Positions 1-8,847 of a stretch of 64,000 nt of DNA are shown here, piece by piece. Within the stretch, counting starts at the first letter, position 1; each line of letters opens with the position of its first letter. The translations under genes were made by a program, and so were the position numbers. Under the pieces are notes generated by a model. The model made no database searches, was not told where the DNA came from, and saw only the letters and a program-made list of their open reading frames with translations. Source of the stretch: Nocardioides daphniae (lineage in GTDB: Bacteria; Actinomycetota; Actinomycetes; Propionibacteriales; Nocardioidaceae); NCBI RefSeq assembly GCF_004777465.1, contig NZ_CP038462.1, forward strand, positions 2,418,001 to 2,482,000, written 5' to 3'.

Positions 1-331
1 TCGCGTAGCGGCCGTCCTCGAGGATCTCGGTGACGTGACGCACCTCGTCGGGGGCGCTGAGGCGGGCAGCGGCCAGCTTGGCGGCCTCGTACGCGTCCAG
101 CGCGCGCTGGTAGTCGGCGGACGCCCCTTCGTCGAGCGCGTGCGCGGCCACGTCGGCGTCCAGCTCCTGGAGCTCGACCCCGAGTGCGGTGACGTCCTCG
201 TCGACCAGGACTCGCACGGGTGCCAGCTCCGCCTCGGCGCGCTCAGCCGCCCGCTTCCTGGACCGGGAGGACAGCACCACGGCGGCCCCGATGAAGACGG
301 CGACCAGCACGAGCGGGAACAGGAGCTCCAT
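1..331 (-). CDS. Membrane-anchored hypothetical protein, N-terminal part (runs off the window)
   Basis: 110 codons are visible from an ATG at 331; the rest lies before base 1. The N-terminus (MELLFPLVLVAVFIGAAVVL) is a single membrane segment followed by a basic stop-transfer stretch (SSRSRKRAAER) and a charged, probably helical region ending in a segment like ALDAYEAAKLAAARL and VTEILEDGRYA. This arrangement resembles an actinobacterial family of about 200-230 residues that has an N-terminal anchor, a helical region and a Gly/Pro-rich tail; I recall the family but cannot align it here. Function is unknown. It is transcribed away from the LuxR-type regulator at 589. Confidence 0.6.
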   Translation of the reverse strand, partial: MELLFPLVLVAVFIGAAVVLSSRSRKRAAERAEAELAPVRVLVDEDVTALGVELQELDADVAAHALDEGASADYQRALDAYEAAKLAAARLSAPDEVRHVTEILEDGRYA

Positions 332-520
332 GCGTCCAGCGTAGGCAGGTGGTCCAATCCACCTCAGCCACCCGGAGCGGCCACGAAGAAGGTGGAGGTC
401 GCGGTCTCCCCCGAGAACCACGACCTGCCACCACGTGGCTGGCGCTCCGGCCCGTCCCCCGATCGGGCCGCCAGCGCGAGCATGGGACAACCCTGCTCCG
501 CCCGGTCGGTCACGCGCATC

Positions 521-532
521 CGTAGTCCTACG
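521..532. promoter_or_regulatory. Short palindrome CGTAG-TC-CTACG upstream of the LuxR-type regulator
   Basis: A perfect 5-bp inverted repeat with a 2-bp centre lies 57 bp before the GTG start at 589, in the 257-bp gap between divergent genes. It could be an operator for either gene; the assignment is inference only. Nothing else recognisable was seen in this gap. Confidence 0.25.
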
Positions 533-588
533 TATTTCAGCCTGCGCGTCTCGTGGTGGGCGCTGTCACGGAGCGATAGATTGCTCGG

Positions 589-3000
589 GTGTTCTCACGG
601 TGCACGGGCCGCGAGCGGCTCCTCGACGGGCTGGTCGACGTACTGGCGACCGCCCGCTGGGTCACGGTCACCGGTCCCCACGGATGCGGCAAGACCCTGG
701 TGGTCCGCCACGCCACGCAGAGCCTCGACGCGGTCTGGGTCGACGCCGTCGGGCTCAGCTCGGCCGACGAGGTGCTGGCCGCCTGCGTCGACACCCTCCA
801 GTACGACCGCGCCCCCGGCGACACCCTGCACGGGGCGCTCGGCCGCGGGCTCGACGACTCCGGCGCCCTGCTCGTCGTCGACGGCCTCGAGCTCGACGAC
901 GCCTCCCTGGGGCCCGTCTTCCAGGAGGTCATGGAGGCCACCACCCGGGGTCGGCTCGTCGTCACCTCCACCTCGCAGACCGGCCAGGTGGGCGAGCGCG
1001 TCGTCCGGGTCGGCCCCCTGCCCGTCCCGGGACCGATCGGCCCCCTGACGGGCTCAGCCGTCCAGCTCTTCGTGCAGCGGGTGCAGGAGGCCGGCAGCCA
1101 GGTTGACCTGACCGCACACGAGGACGAGGTGCGACGACTGCTCCGGGCCACCGGCGGCCTTCCCCTCCTGATCGAGCAGGTGGCCGTGCAGTGCGCGCTG
1201 CTCGGCGTGGCCGGGGTCGCGCCGCAGGCGACGTTGAGCGAGGCGTTCCGGGGCTCGTACGACGTGCTCGCGCCCGAGGCGCAGCGTGGGCTGCGACGGC
1301 TCGCACACCTCGACTCGCACGCCAGCATCGAGGTGCTGGCCGCGATCTGCGAGGTCGACCTCCCCACCGCCCGGCAGCTGGCCTCCCAGCTCGTGCGGCG
1401 CAACCTCCTCGAAGTGCATCCCGACGGCCGTTTCGCCCTGCTCGCCCCGGTCCGGGCCTTCGCCCTCACCCGGGCCGACGAGACCGACCGTCAGCGCTGC
1501 CACGCCGGGCTGCAGCGCTGGGCCGACTCGGTGCCCCGGACGACGACAACTTCGGCGCGGCCGACGCGGTCTGGCTGACCGACTTCCCCGCCATGCGGGC
1601 GGCCGTGCTGACCGCGTGCGCCGACCCGGCCACGCGAGACCTCGGCTACTCCCTGGCCAACCGGATCTTCTCCTCCCTCTACACCTCGGCGGGCGCGCGA
1701 CGCCGTCGAGGTGCTGGAGGCCGCCCTGCGCAGCGGCGACGGTCCTGCCTCGATCGGCGCCCAGCTGGCCCGCCGCGCCGGCATCGCCGCCTCCGAGGTC
1801 CGGGGCACCTACGAGGGTCTGTGGCTGCTCGACCGTGCCGACGAGCACGCCCAGCTCGCACCCGACCCGACCCTGGAGCTGGCCCGTACGGCCGCCATCC
1901 GGGCGGAGATGCACCTCGACGCGGGCGACTTCACCCGGGCCGAGGCGGAGGCTCGGCGTGCGATCGAGCTCGACGCCCGGGGCCACGGCGCCAACCGCCA
2001 AGCCATGCGCACCCTGGTCGACGTGCACGTCTCACGTGCGGAGTTCTCCGCTGCGACGTCGCTCGCCAGCCAGGTCATCCGCTCCCAGAGCGGCGACAGC
2101 GAGGCCTGGGTCAGCCTCTCGACCCGCGTACTGATGGGTCGCACCGCACTGGAGCAGGGTCGGTTGGCCGAGGCCCAGGCCTTCGCGCGCACCGCCGCCG
2201 CGGAGGCCCGCGGGCTCGCCGAGGACCGGATCCAGCTGCTCGCCGAGACCCTGCTCCGGCAGATCGACCCGTCCGCCCCGATCACGACCACCGAGCGGGC
2301 CTCGCTGCCCTGGGCCGTCCGGCTGCCGGTGCTCCTGCAGGACGCCCGCGACCTGCTCGAGAGTGGCGAGGCGGCGGAGGCCAAGTGGCTCGCTGCCGAC
2401 GTCGTCGCCCTGGCCGACAGCTGCCAGCTGGGGCGCGACGCCGTCGACGCACGACTCATCCTGGCCTTCTCCCTGCTCGAGCTCGGCGACCTGACCCAGG
2501 CTGCCCAGACCTTCCGTACGGCGCTGGAGCAGGCCGTGGCGATGCCGATGCCGCTCCGGGTCGCGGACGCACTGGACGGGATGGCCCTGGTCGCCGAGGC
2601 GCAGGACCTGCGCGACGGGCGTACCTTGGCCACCGTGGCCGCCGCGGTCCGCGAGCACCACGGAGCTGCTCCCTGGGGCCTGCTGGCCCGGCGCCGGCCC
2701 CTCGCCGCACGCGTCCTGCCGACGGGCTGGCTGGAGGCTGGGCGACTGACTCCCCTAGGGCTGCGTCACGCGAAGGTGACGCACCACCAGACGGAGGTGG
2801 AGGACACCGTCCTGGAGGCCTTGACCCGGGCCGAGCGCGAGATCGCCGACCGGGTCGCCGACGGGCTCACGAGCCGCCAGATCGCCCAGGAGCTCTTCGT
2901 CTCCCCGCGCACGGTCGACAGCCACCTGACGAACATCTACCGCAAGCTCGACATCAACACCCGTGCCCGGCTCGCCGCCATGGTGGCCGACACCCGCTGA
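589..3000 (+). CDS. LuxR-family regulator with AAA/NACHT-like ATPase and TPR-like helical region (two frameshifts)
   Basis: The repaired protein is about 803 residues from a GTG start. The N-terminal ATPase has a Walker A GPHGCGKT (residues 29-36) and a Walker B-like ALLVVDG near residue 95. An alpha-helical, TPR-like middle follows, and a LuxR-type helix-turn-helix occupies the last 60 residues (LTSRQIAQELFVSPRTVDSH). This is the architecture of large MalT/LAL-type signal-dependent activators; ligand and targets are unknown. As given, the frame is lost near 1534 (one C too few in CCCC) and regained near 1690 (one extra G), and the 50 residues between read sensibly in the shifted frame, so sequencing error is likelier than a pseudogene. 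It converges on the 3-hydroxybutyryl-CoA dehydrogenase gene across a shared hairpin. Confidence 0.85.
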
Positions 3001-3033
3001 CCGCCACGCTGCTGACGACCCCGGACGTGGCAA

Positions 3034-3071
3034 TCCCGCCCCGGGAGCCGCAGCGGGCTCCCGGGGCGGGA
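3034..3071. terminator. Bidirectional GC-rich hairpin between convergent genes
   Basis: A perfect 16-bp inverted repeat (arms 3034-3049 and 3056-3071, loop GCAGCG) sits between the stop codons of the LuxR regulator (+) and the dehydrogenase (-). There is no clear U-tract, as is common in high-GC actinobacteria. Confidence 0.75.
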
Positions 3072-3084
3072 CGTCAGTGGGTGC

Positions 3085-4266
3085 TCAGGAGTAGTCGTGG
3101 AAGCCGCGCTTGGTCTTGCGACCCAGGCGACCCTCGGCGACGACCTGCTCGAGGAGCGGGGCGGGGGCGAAACCGTCGTGCTTGAACTCGGCGTGCAGCT
3201 CCTTCTGGATGGCCAGTGAGACGTCGTTGCCCACGACGTCGAGGAGCTCGAAGGGACCGAGGGGCAGCTTCACGTCCTCCTTGATCGCCGCGTCGATCGT
3301 GGCCATGTCGGCCCGACCGGACTCGAGGGCCTTCACGGCGTCGTTGAGGTAGGGGAAGAGCAGCGCGTTGACGATGAAGCCGGCACGGTCGCCGCACGAG
3401 ACGGCCACCTTGCCGAGCACGCTGCACAGGGCACGGGTCGTCTCGTCGACCTCGGCGGAGGTGGAGGCGGTGGTGACGACCTCGACCAGCTTCATGACCG
3501 GGGCCGGGTTGAAGAAGTGCATGCCGATGACCCACTCGGGGCGCGAGGTGGTCTGCGCCAGGGTGGTGATCGGCAGCGACGAGGTGGTCGTCGCCAGGAT
3601 CGCACCCTGCTTGCAGATGCGGTCCAGGTCGGAGAAGAGCTGGGTCTTCACGGCAAGGTCCTCGGCGATGGCCTCGACCACCAGGTCGACCTCGGCGAGC
3701 GCCTCACGCTCGGTGGCGCCGGTGAGTCGGCCCAGCACCTCGGCCTTGGCCTCCTCGGTCAGCTTGCCCTTCGAGATCGCGCGGTCGAGCGACTTGGTGA
3801 TCCCGGCGACGACGCCGTCGAGCTTCTCCTGGCTGCGACCGACGAAGACCACGTCGAAGCCGCCCTTGGCGAAGACCTCGACGATGCCGGCGGCCATGGT
3901 GCCGGTGCCGACGACACCGACGGTACGGACGTCGTGGCGCAGCTGCGGGGCAGCGGTCTCACTGCCGTCGGCGGCCGCGAGGGTGGTGGCCCCCTCCTGC
4001 ACCCGCTGCTCCAGGAGCGCTGCGGGCTTGTGGAGCTCGTCGCCGGTCACGGCGTACTGGGCAGCCAGGAGGTCGCGAACCTTCTCCAGGCCGAGCTCCT
4101 CGACGGCGGCGAGCGGACCCACGGGGTAACCGCACCCGAAGCGCATGGCGGCGTCGATGTCGTCACGCGAGGCGTAACCCTCGGCGTACATGCGGATCGC
4201 GTGGTTCAGGTACGGCAGCACCAGGTCGTTCGTGAGCTGTGCGGTGCCAGCAGCGGTCTCAGTCAT
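3085..4266 (-). CDS. 3-hydroxybutyryl-CoA dehydrogenase with an extra N-terminal 3HCDH C-domain
   Basis: This 393-residue NAD(P)-dependent 3-hydroxyacyl-CoA dehydrogenase interconverts 3-hydroxybutyryl-CoA and acetoacetyl-CoA in fatty-acid/butyrate metabolism. The Rossmann motif VGVVGTGTMAAGI lies near residue 117, the family signature MHFFNPAPVMKLVEVV near 250, and the C-terminal helical domain with RAGFIVNALLFPYLND near 300. Unusually, residues 12-70 are a second copy of the C-terminal 3HCDH fold (LPYLNHAIRMYAEGYAS followed by GCGYPVGPLA) placed before the NAD domain. Canonical single-unit enzymes are about 285 residues, so the N-terminal 100 residues are additional. A TetR-type operator lies just upstream, suggesting acyl-CoA-responsive control. 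Confidence 0.9.
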   Translation of the reverse strand: MTETAAGTAQLTNDLVLPYLNHAIRMYAEGYASRDDIDAAMRFGCGYPVGPLAAVEELGLEKVRDLLAAQYAVTGDELHKPAALLEQRVQEGATTLAAADGSETAAPQLRHDVRTVGVVGTGTMAAGIVEVFAKGGFDVVFVGRSQEKLDGVVAGITKSLDRAISKGKLTEEAKAEVLGRLTGATEREALAEVDLVVEAIAEDLAVKTQLFSDLDRICKQGAILATTTSSLPITTLAQTTSRPEWVIGMHFFNPAPVMKLVEVVTTASTSAEVDETTRALCSVLGKVAVSCGDRAGFIVNALLFPYLNDAVKALESGRADMATIDAAIKEDVKLPLGPFELLDVVGNDVSLAIQKELHAEFKHDGFAPAPLLEQVVAEGRLGRKTKRGFHDYS

Positions 4267-4284
4267 GGACGCACCATGCCAGCC

Positions 4285-4298
4285 TTACCCATCGGTAA
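4285..4298. promoter_or_regulatory. TetR-like operator TTACC-CATC-GGTAA upstream of the dehydrogenase
   Basis: A perfect 5-bp inverted repeat with a 4-bp spacer lies 19-32 bp upstream of the ATG at 4266. A TATATA (-10 candidate, 4315-4320, minus strand) sits on its upstream side. TTACC/GGTAA half-sites are typical of actinobacterial TetR regulators of acyl-CoA metabolism; this is inferred by resemblance. Confidence 0.4.
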
Positions 4299-4363
4299 CA
4301 AGAGGCTTGCGGCGTATATATCGAGACGAGCACCACATTGACGAACGCACTTCCCAATGCTGT

Positions 4364-4421
4364 GGAACTGAGTCCCGCAGGCTCACGCAAGAGGGGCTCG
4401 GATGGCACGGAACTGAGTCCC
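4364..4421. repeat. Two copies of GGAACTGAGTCCC, 45 bp apart, upstream of nucS
   Basis: The identical 13-mer occurs at 4364-4376 and 4409-4421. Each copy is an imperfect palindrome (5 of 6 arm positions pair around a central G). Both lie within 80 bp upstream of the nucS GTG at 4441, the second ending 20 bp before it. They look like paired operator sites. Confidence 0.55.
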
Positions 4422-4440
4422 ACCCGGTAGATTCCCTGCC

Positions 4441-5124
4441 GTGAGACTCGTCGTTGCCACGTGCCAGATCGACTACGCCGGACGCCTGTCCGCCCACCTC
4501 CCGATGGCCACCCGCGTCCTGATGCTGAAGAACGACGGCTCGGTCCTGGTGCACAGCGACGGAGGGTCCTACAAGCCGCTCAACTGGATGTCGCCGCCCT
4601 GCACCCTGCGGGAAGGCATCTCCGAGGATGGGCGCCCGGAGTGGACCGTCACGTCGAAGACCGACGACACCCTGCGCATCCTGATCGACGAGATCCACCA
4701 CGACTCGTCGCACGACCTCGGCATCGACCCCGGCCTGCAGAAGGACGGCGTCGAGAAGCACCTCCAGGAGCTGCTCGCCGAGCACCCGGCGACGATCTCC
4801 GAGGGCCTCACCCTGGTACGCCGCGAGTTCCCCACCGCGATCGGTCCCGTGGACCTGATGTGCCGCGACTCCTCCGGTCTCTCCGTCGCTGTCGAGATCA
4901 AGCGGCGCGGCGAGATCGACGGCGTCGAGCAGCTCACCCGCTACCTCGAGCTGCTCAACCGGGATCCGCTGCTGACCACCAAGGGACCGGTCCGCGGCAT
5001 CTTCGCCGCGCAGCTGATCAAGCCCCAGGCGCGCGTGCTGGCCGAGGACCGTGGCATCCAGTGCAAGGTCGTCGACTACGACGCCCTGCGTGGCATGGAC
5101 GACGCGGAGCACCGCCTCTTCTGA
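4441..5124 (+). CDS. nucS: Endonuclease NucS (mismatch-specific)
   Basis: The protein has 227 residues from a GTG start, the full usual length of actinobacterial NucS (DUF91). NucS cuts both strands at certain mismatched bases and provides the non-canonical mismatch repair of Actinobacteria, acting with the sliding clamp. The N-terminal DNA-binding half begins [20 protein letters not shown]. The C-terminal nuclease core shows PVDLMCRD followed by [17 protein letters not shown], the acidic/ExK metal site of the RecB-like fold, and then the conserved tail [11 protein letters not shown]. It is divergent from the dehydrogenase gene and preceded by two palindromic repeats. Confidence 0.95.
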   Translation: MRLVVATCQIDYAGRLSAHLPMATRVLMLKNDGSVLVHSDGGSYKPLNWMSPPCTLREGISEDGRPEWTVTSKTDDTLRILIDEIHHDSSHDLGIDPGLQKDGVEKHLQELLAEHPATISEGLTLVRREFPTAIGPVDLMCRDSSGLSVAVEIKRRGEIDGVEQLTRYLELLNRDPLLTTKGPVRGIFAAQLIKPQARVLAEDRGIQCKVVDYDALRGMDDAEHRLF

Positions 5125-5153
5125 CCGTTTCGCCCACGTCGTCGGTGCGGGAC

Positions 5154-5189
5154 GACGCGGGCCACCGTGGGTCGTCAGCGGCCCGCGTC
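5154..5189. terminator. Inverted repeat between nucS and the convergent hydrolase gene
   Basis: Perfect 10-bp arms GACGCGGGCC (5154-5163) and GGCCCGCGTC (5180-5189) with a 16-nt loop lie between two convergent stop codons, so it probably acts in both directions. Confidence 0.55.
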
Positions 5190-5201
5190 ACCCCGGGACC
5201 C

Positions 5202-5868
5202 TCAGCGGATCGGCGCCGCCAGCGGGAGGGTCCGGTCGACCAGGTCACGCACCTTGGAGCCACAGGTGCTGACCACCGTGGCGTCCGTGCACCAGTACGC
5301 AGTGGTGCGGGTGTTCGTGGCCAGGTCCCTGGCCCAGTGCGAGCCGAAGTCGCGCAGTCGGGAGGAAGAGGATCGCGCCCGCCAGGCGCTGCGGCGCGGT
5401 GCGGGAGAGCTCGGCGCCCACGACGCCCGCGAAGTGGCCTCCGGCGGAGTGACCGCCGACGATGATCCGCTGCGGCAGCGTACGGCCGGGCGGGGCGATG
5501 GTGCCGGCCGCGAGCGCAGCCGCCAGGTCCCGGCCGAGCGCGGGGTTGCCCGCGGTCATGTCTCCGTTGACGCAGAGCACCATCACGCCCTTCTCGGCGA
5601 TCGACCTCGAGGTGCCCCGCAGGTTGCCGCACCCGCGCGAGAAGCCGTGGTTGAGCACCATCACGGCGCTCGCGGTGACGTTGGGCAGGTACCAGTCGGT
5701 GCTGTACGTCGTTCCCGCGATCGTGCGCTGGGTGTTGACGCAGGTGCTGCTCGACGACGAGTAGCTGGTGCAGACCTTGTCGACTGCCTGGGCCGCAGGC
5801 GCCAGGGGACCCAGTCCGGCCAGCGCGGCTGCTGCTGCCCCGACGACGGCCATCAGTGTCTTCTTCAC
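5202..5868 (-). CDS. Secreted alpha/beta-hydrolase (one frameshift)
   Basis: The repaired protein is about 221 residues. The GTG at 5868 is preferred because AGGAGG lies 9 nt upstream. A Sec signal peptide (VKKTLMAVVGAAAAALAGLG, cleavage after PAAQA) precedes an alpha/beta-hydrolase core with an HGF oxyanion motif (MVLNHGFSRGCG) and the nucleophile elbow GGHSAGGHF. Several Cys (CTSYSS, STCVN, and CTD/STCG near the end) suggest extracellular disulfides. One extra base near 5355 shifts the frame; the other frame continues sensibly (DFGSHWARDLATNTRTTAYW) to a stop at 5202. It may be a secreted esterase or lipase; the substrate is unknown. Confidence 0.75.
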
Positions 5869-5987
5869 GCGGAAACGCCTCCTCGTACTCCCCCGTTTCT
5901 GGGTGGTTCGGGGAACGTAGCGAGCCAACGTGGCGTGTCCAGACCGAATCTCAGCCCCGACGGCAGCGCTACCGGATCGAGTCCGGG

Positions 5988-6048
5988 ATTCCGCAGGCCG
6001 GAACAGGCGGGCTCCCGAAGTGGGGAGGCGTGTTCCGCAAGCCGGAAC
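5988..6048. repeat. Two near-identical 17-bp inverted-repeat elements, 44 bp apart
   Basis: ATTCCGCAGGCCGGAAC at 5988-6004 and GTTCCGCAAGCCGGAAC at 6032-6048 differ at only two positions, and each is itself an inverted repeat (TTCCG/CGGAA arms around a 5-7 bp centre). They lie in the 201-bp gap upstream of the hydrolase and downstream of the small Cys protein, so they could be operators or small tandem hairpins. Confidence 0.5.
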
Positions 6049-6069
6049 CGGGAGGTGGGACCGTTCCGG

Positions 6070-6276
6070 TCAGGCGGCCTTGTCCTTCTTCCTGCGCGAG
6101 GAGCCAGGCACCTCGGAGAGCTTCACCAGCTTGCGCTTGTGGACGGTGTATCCCTCGGGAAGGGTGCCTTCCTTCAGCATGCGCAGGGGGCAGCGACCGC
6201 AGCGGGTCTTCGACTCGCAGCACTTCTTCTTGGGGAGCTTGGCGACGTCGCCCTTGCTCTTCTTGCCCTTGCCCAT
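6070..6276 (-). CDS. Small basic Cys-rich protein, conserved actinobacterial type
   Basis: This 68-residue, very Lys/Arg-rich protein starts MGKGKKSKGDVAKLPKKK and contains a compact four-Cys cluster CCESKTRCGRCP (residues 19-30) that could bind zinc or an iron-sulfur cluster; both termini are basic. Short proteins with a CC-x4/5-RC-RCP cluster are common hypothetical proteins in Actinobacteria. Nucleic-acid binding is a reasonable guess from the charge but is not shown. It lies on the same strand as ecm, downstream of its terminator. Confidence 0.65.
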   Translation of the reverse strand: MGKGKKSKGDVAKLPKKKCCESKTRCGRCPLRMLKEGTLPEGYTVHKRKLVKLSEVPGSSRRKKDKAA

Positions 6277-6336
6277 GCCAGCACCGTAGCACGGGAAGTA
6301 AGGGTTGCCTTGCCTGAATTCCGCGGACCGAAATCG

Positions 6337-6375
6337 CCACAGGCAGGGTCGGCCGGAGCCGGACCCTGCCTGTGG
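6337..6375 (-). terminator. Hairpin downstream of ecm
   Basis: 14-bp arms (6337-6350 and 6362-6375) enclose a further small GGC/GCC hairpin and begin 8 bp after the ecm stop. It is a strong intrinsic-type terminator stem without a U-tract. Confidence 0.7.
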
Positions 6376-6382
6376 ACCTGGT

Positions 6383-8391
6383 TCAGTCGAGGCCGTTGGC
6401 CGCGCGGATGACGTCGACGACGCCGTCCATGATCTCCGTCAGGCCGAAGTCCTTCGGCGTGTAGACGGCTGCCACACCCTGCTCGACGAGCGCCTTGCCG
6501 TCGGAGTCGGGGATGATGCCGCCGACGATGACGGGCAGGTCCTCGAGGCCGGCGTCCCGCAGGCCCTGGAGGACGGTGGGCACGAGCTCCATGTGCGAGC
6601 CCGAGAGGATCGACAGGCCCACGCAGTGCACGTCCTCGGCCACGGCGGCGGCGACGATCTGCTCGGGGGTGAGGCGGATGCCCTGGTAGATGACCTCGAA
6701 ACCAGCGTCGCGCGCCCGCACGGCCACCTGCTCGGCACCGTTGCTGTGGCCGTCGAGGCCCGCTTGCCGACCAGGAAGCGGAGGCGTCCGCCGAGCTCCT
6801 CGCCGGTGGCCTTGACGCGCTCACGCACCTTGGTGAGGGCCTCGCCGGCCTCCGCAGCACCGACGGCGCCGGAGACGCCGGTCGGGGCGCGGAACTCGCC
6901 GAAGACGCCGCGCAGGGTCCCGGCCCACTCCCCCGTCGTCACACCCGCACGGGCCGCGGCCAGCGTGGCCTCCATGAGGTTCACGTCGCTCTTGGCGTCG
7001 GCCGCCAGACGCTCGAGCGCCCGGTCGACGGCGGCCTGGTCGCGCTGGGACTTCCAGGCCTTGACGCTGGCCAGGGCGGCCTTCTCGGCCTCCGGGTCAG
7101 CAGTCTGGATGGCGCCGTCGAGGTCTGCCGTCAGCGGCGACTGCTCGGTGGACTCGAACTTGTTGACGCCGACGATGATCTCCTCGCCGGCCTCGATGCG
7201 GGCCCGACGGGTGGCGTGGGCAGCCACGAGCTCGGACTTCATGTAGCCCGACTCGACGGCCGCGACGGCACCGCCCATCGCCTGCACCTTGTCCATCTCG
7301 GCGCGGGCAGCCGCGACGAGCTCAGCGACCTTCTTCTCGACGACGTGGCTGCCGTCGAAGATGTCGGCGTACTCCAGCAGGTCGGACTCGTAGGCGAGCA
7401 CCTGCTGCAGGCGCAGCGACCACTGCTGGTCCCACGGACGCGGCAGGCCGAGGGCCTCGTTCCACGCCGGCAGCTGGACGGCGCGGGCGCGGGCGTTCTT
7501 GGAGAGCGTGACGCCGAGCATCTCGAGCACGATGCGCTGCACGTTGTTCTCGGGCTGCGCCTCGGTGAGACCCAGGGAGTTGACCTGGACCCCGTAGCGG
7601 AAGCGCCGCATCTTCGGGTCCTGGACGCCGTAGCGCTCGGAGGTGATCTCGTCCCAGAGCTGGACGAAGGCCCGCATCTTGCACATCTCCTCGATGAAGC
7701 GGACGCCCGCGTTCACGAAGAAGGAGATGCGGCCGACGACCTTCTCGAAGTCGTCGTCGGAGACCTGGCCCGACGCCTTGACGCGGTCGAGGACGGCGAT
7801 CGCGGTGGAGAGTGCGTACGCGAGCTCCTGCGCCGGCGTGGCCCCGGCCTCCTGCAGGTGGTAGCTGCAGATGTTGATCGGGTTCCACTTGGGGATCTGG
7901 TTGACCGTGTAGGCGATCATGTCGGCGGTCAGGCGCATCGAGTGCTCCGGGCCGAAGACGTAGGTACCTCGCGAGAGGTACTCCTTGATGATGTCGTTCT
8001 GCGTCGTGCCTGCCAGCTGCGCCGCGACCTCGGCCGGGTCGAGGTCGGGGTTCTGCTCCTCCGCGGTGACCTGGTAGAGCGCCAGCAGCCACATGGCGGG
8101 CGCGTTGATCGTCATCGAGGTGTTCATCGCCGTCAGCGGGATGTCCTCGAAGAGTCGACGCATCTCACCCAGGTGCGGCACCGGCACGCCGACCTTGCCC
8201 ACCTCGCCGCGGCTCAGCGGCGAGTCCGGGTCGTACCCCGTCTGCGTGGGCAGGTCGAAGGCGACCGAGAGACCGGTCTGACCCTTCGCGAGGTTGTTGC
8301 GGTAGAGCGCGTTGGAGGCGGCGGCCGTCGAGTGGCCGGCGTAGGTGCGCATCACCCACGGGCGGTCCTTGGCGGGCAGGGGCTCAGTCAT
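6383..8391 (-). CDS. ecm: Ethylmalonyl-CoA mutase, B12-dependent (one frameshift)
   Basis: The repaired protein is 669 residues and matches the single-chain Streptomyces MeaA/Ecm family from end to end. It converts (2S)-ethylmalonyl-CoA to methylsuccinyl-CoA with adenosylcobalamin, in the ethylmalonyl-CoA pathway. The catalytic barrel starts RPWVMRTYAGHSTAAASNAL and contains GLSVAFDLPTQTGYD; the C-terminal cobalamin domain has AVRARDAGFEVIYQG and VGLSILSGSH. Near 6763 one C is missing (AAGCGGGC where AAGCCGGGC is expected), which destroys the GLDGHSNG motif carrying the cobalt-ligand His; adding it back restores the motif exactly. The nearby adenosyltransferase can provide the cofactor. Methylmalonyl-CoA mutase is less likely because that enzyme is usually a larger two-subunit form. 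Confidence 0.9.
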
Positions 8392-8541
8392 GTGCCGATG
8401 CTAAGCCCAGCGCGCCGCACCCGGAATGAGGTCTCGGAGTGGGATATGCCACTCCACGACGCTTCGTGTCGTCGACCGTCACACCGGCGTCCGACGGCGC
8501 CCACATCGGCGTGCGACAACGGCTGGACGCTCGTACGCCGG

Positions 8542-8847
8542 TCAGGCAGAGACGGCGACGCGCTCCACCTCAACGGCACGGATGAGCCGTGAGATGTGCA
8601 GCATGCGCCGCACCGAGGGGCCACACCCGCGCAACCGCAGGTGGTCTCCACGCCGCGCGGCGTGGTGCGTCGCCACTGCCAGGACGCGCAGGGCGGTGAC
8701 GTCGACCGCGCGCACCTCGGAGAGGTCGACCACGACGTCGTCCTGCTCGGCGAACGCATCGTAGATGGCGTCGCGGACCGCGCCGGTGCTGCGGACATCG
8801 AAGTCCCCCACCAGACGCAGCGTGCTCCCGTTCGAGTAGATCTCCAT
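8542..8847 (-). CDS. STAS-domain anti-sigma factor antagonist
   Basis: The protein has 101 residues. The ATG at 8847 is chosen because AAGGGG lies 8 nt upstream. It is a single STAS domain (LRLVGDFDVRSTGAVRDAI, then VVVDLSEVRAVDVTALRVLA). In canonical SpoIIAA/RsbV proteins the phosphorylated Ser lies in D-S-S-G-L; here the loop is D-V-T-A-L, so a Thr would be the only acceptor or the protein is not regulated by phosphorylation. Partner kinases on this window are at 44825 and 58736. A possible SigF/SigB-type promoter lies upstream. Confidence 0.85.
   Translation of the reverse strand: MEIYSNGSTLRLVGDFDVRSTGAVRDAIYDAFAEQDDVVVDLSEVRAVDVTALRVLAVATHHAARRGDHLRLRGCGPSVRRMLHISRLIRAVEVERVAVSA

Noticed and set aside
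589..3000. Pseudogene status of the LuxR-type regulator
   Set aside because: The two frame changes compensate each other, the text between reads as protein in the shifted frame, and similar lesions hit essential genes elsewhere in the window.
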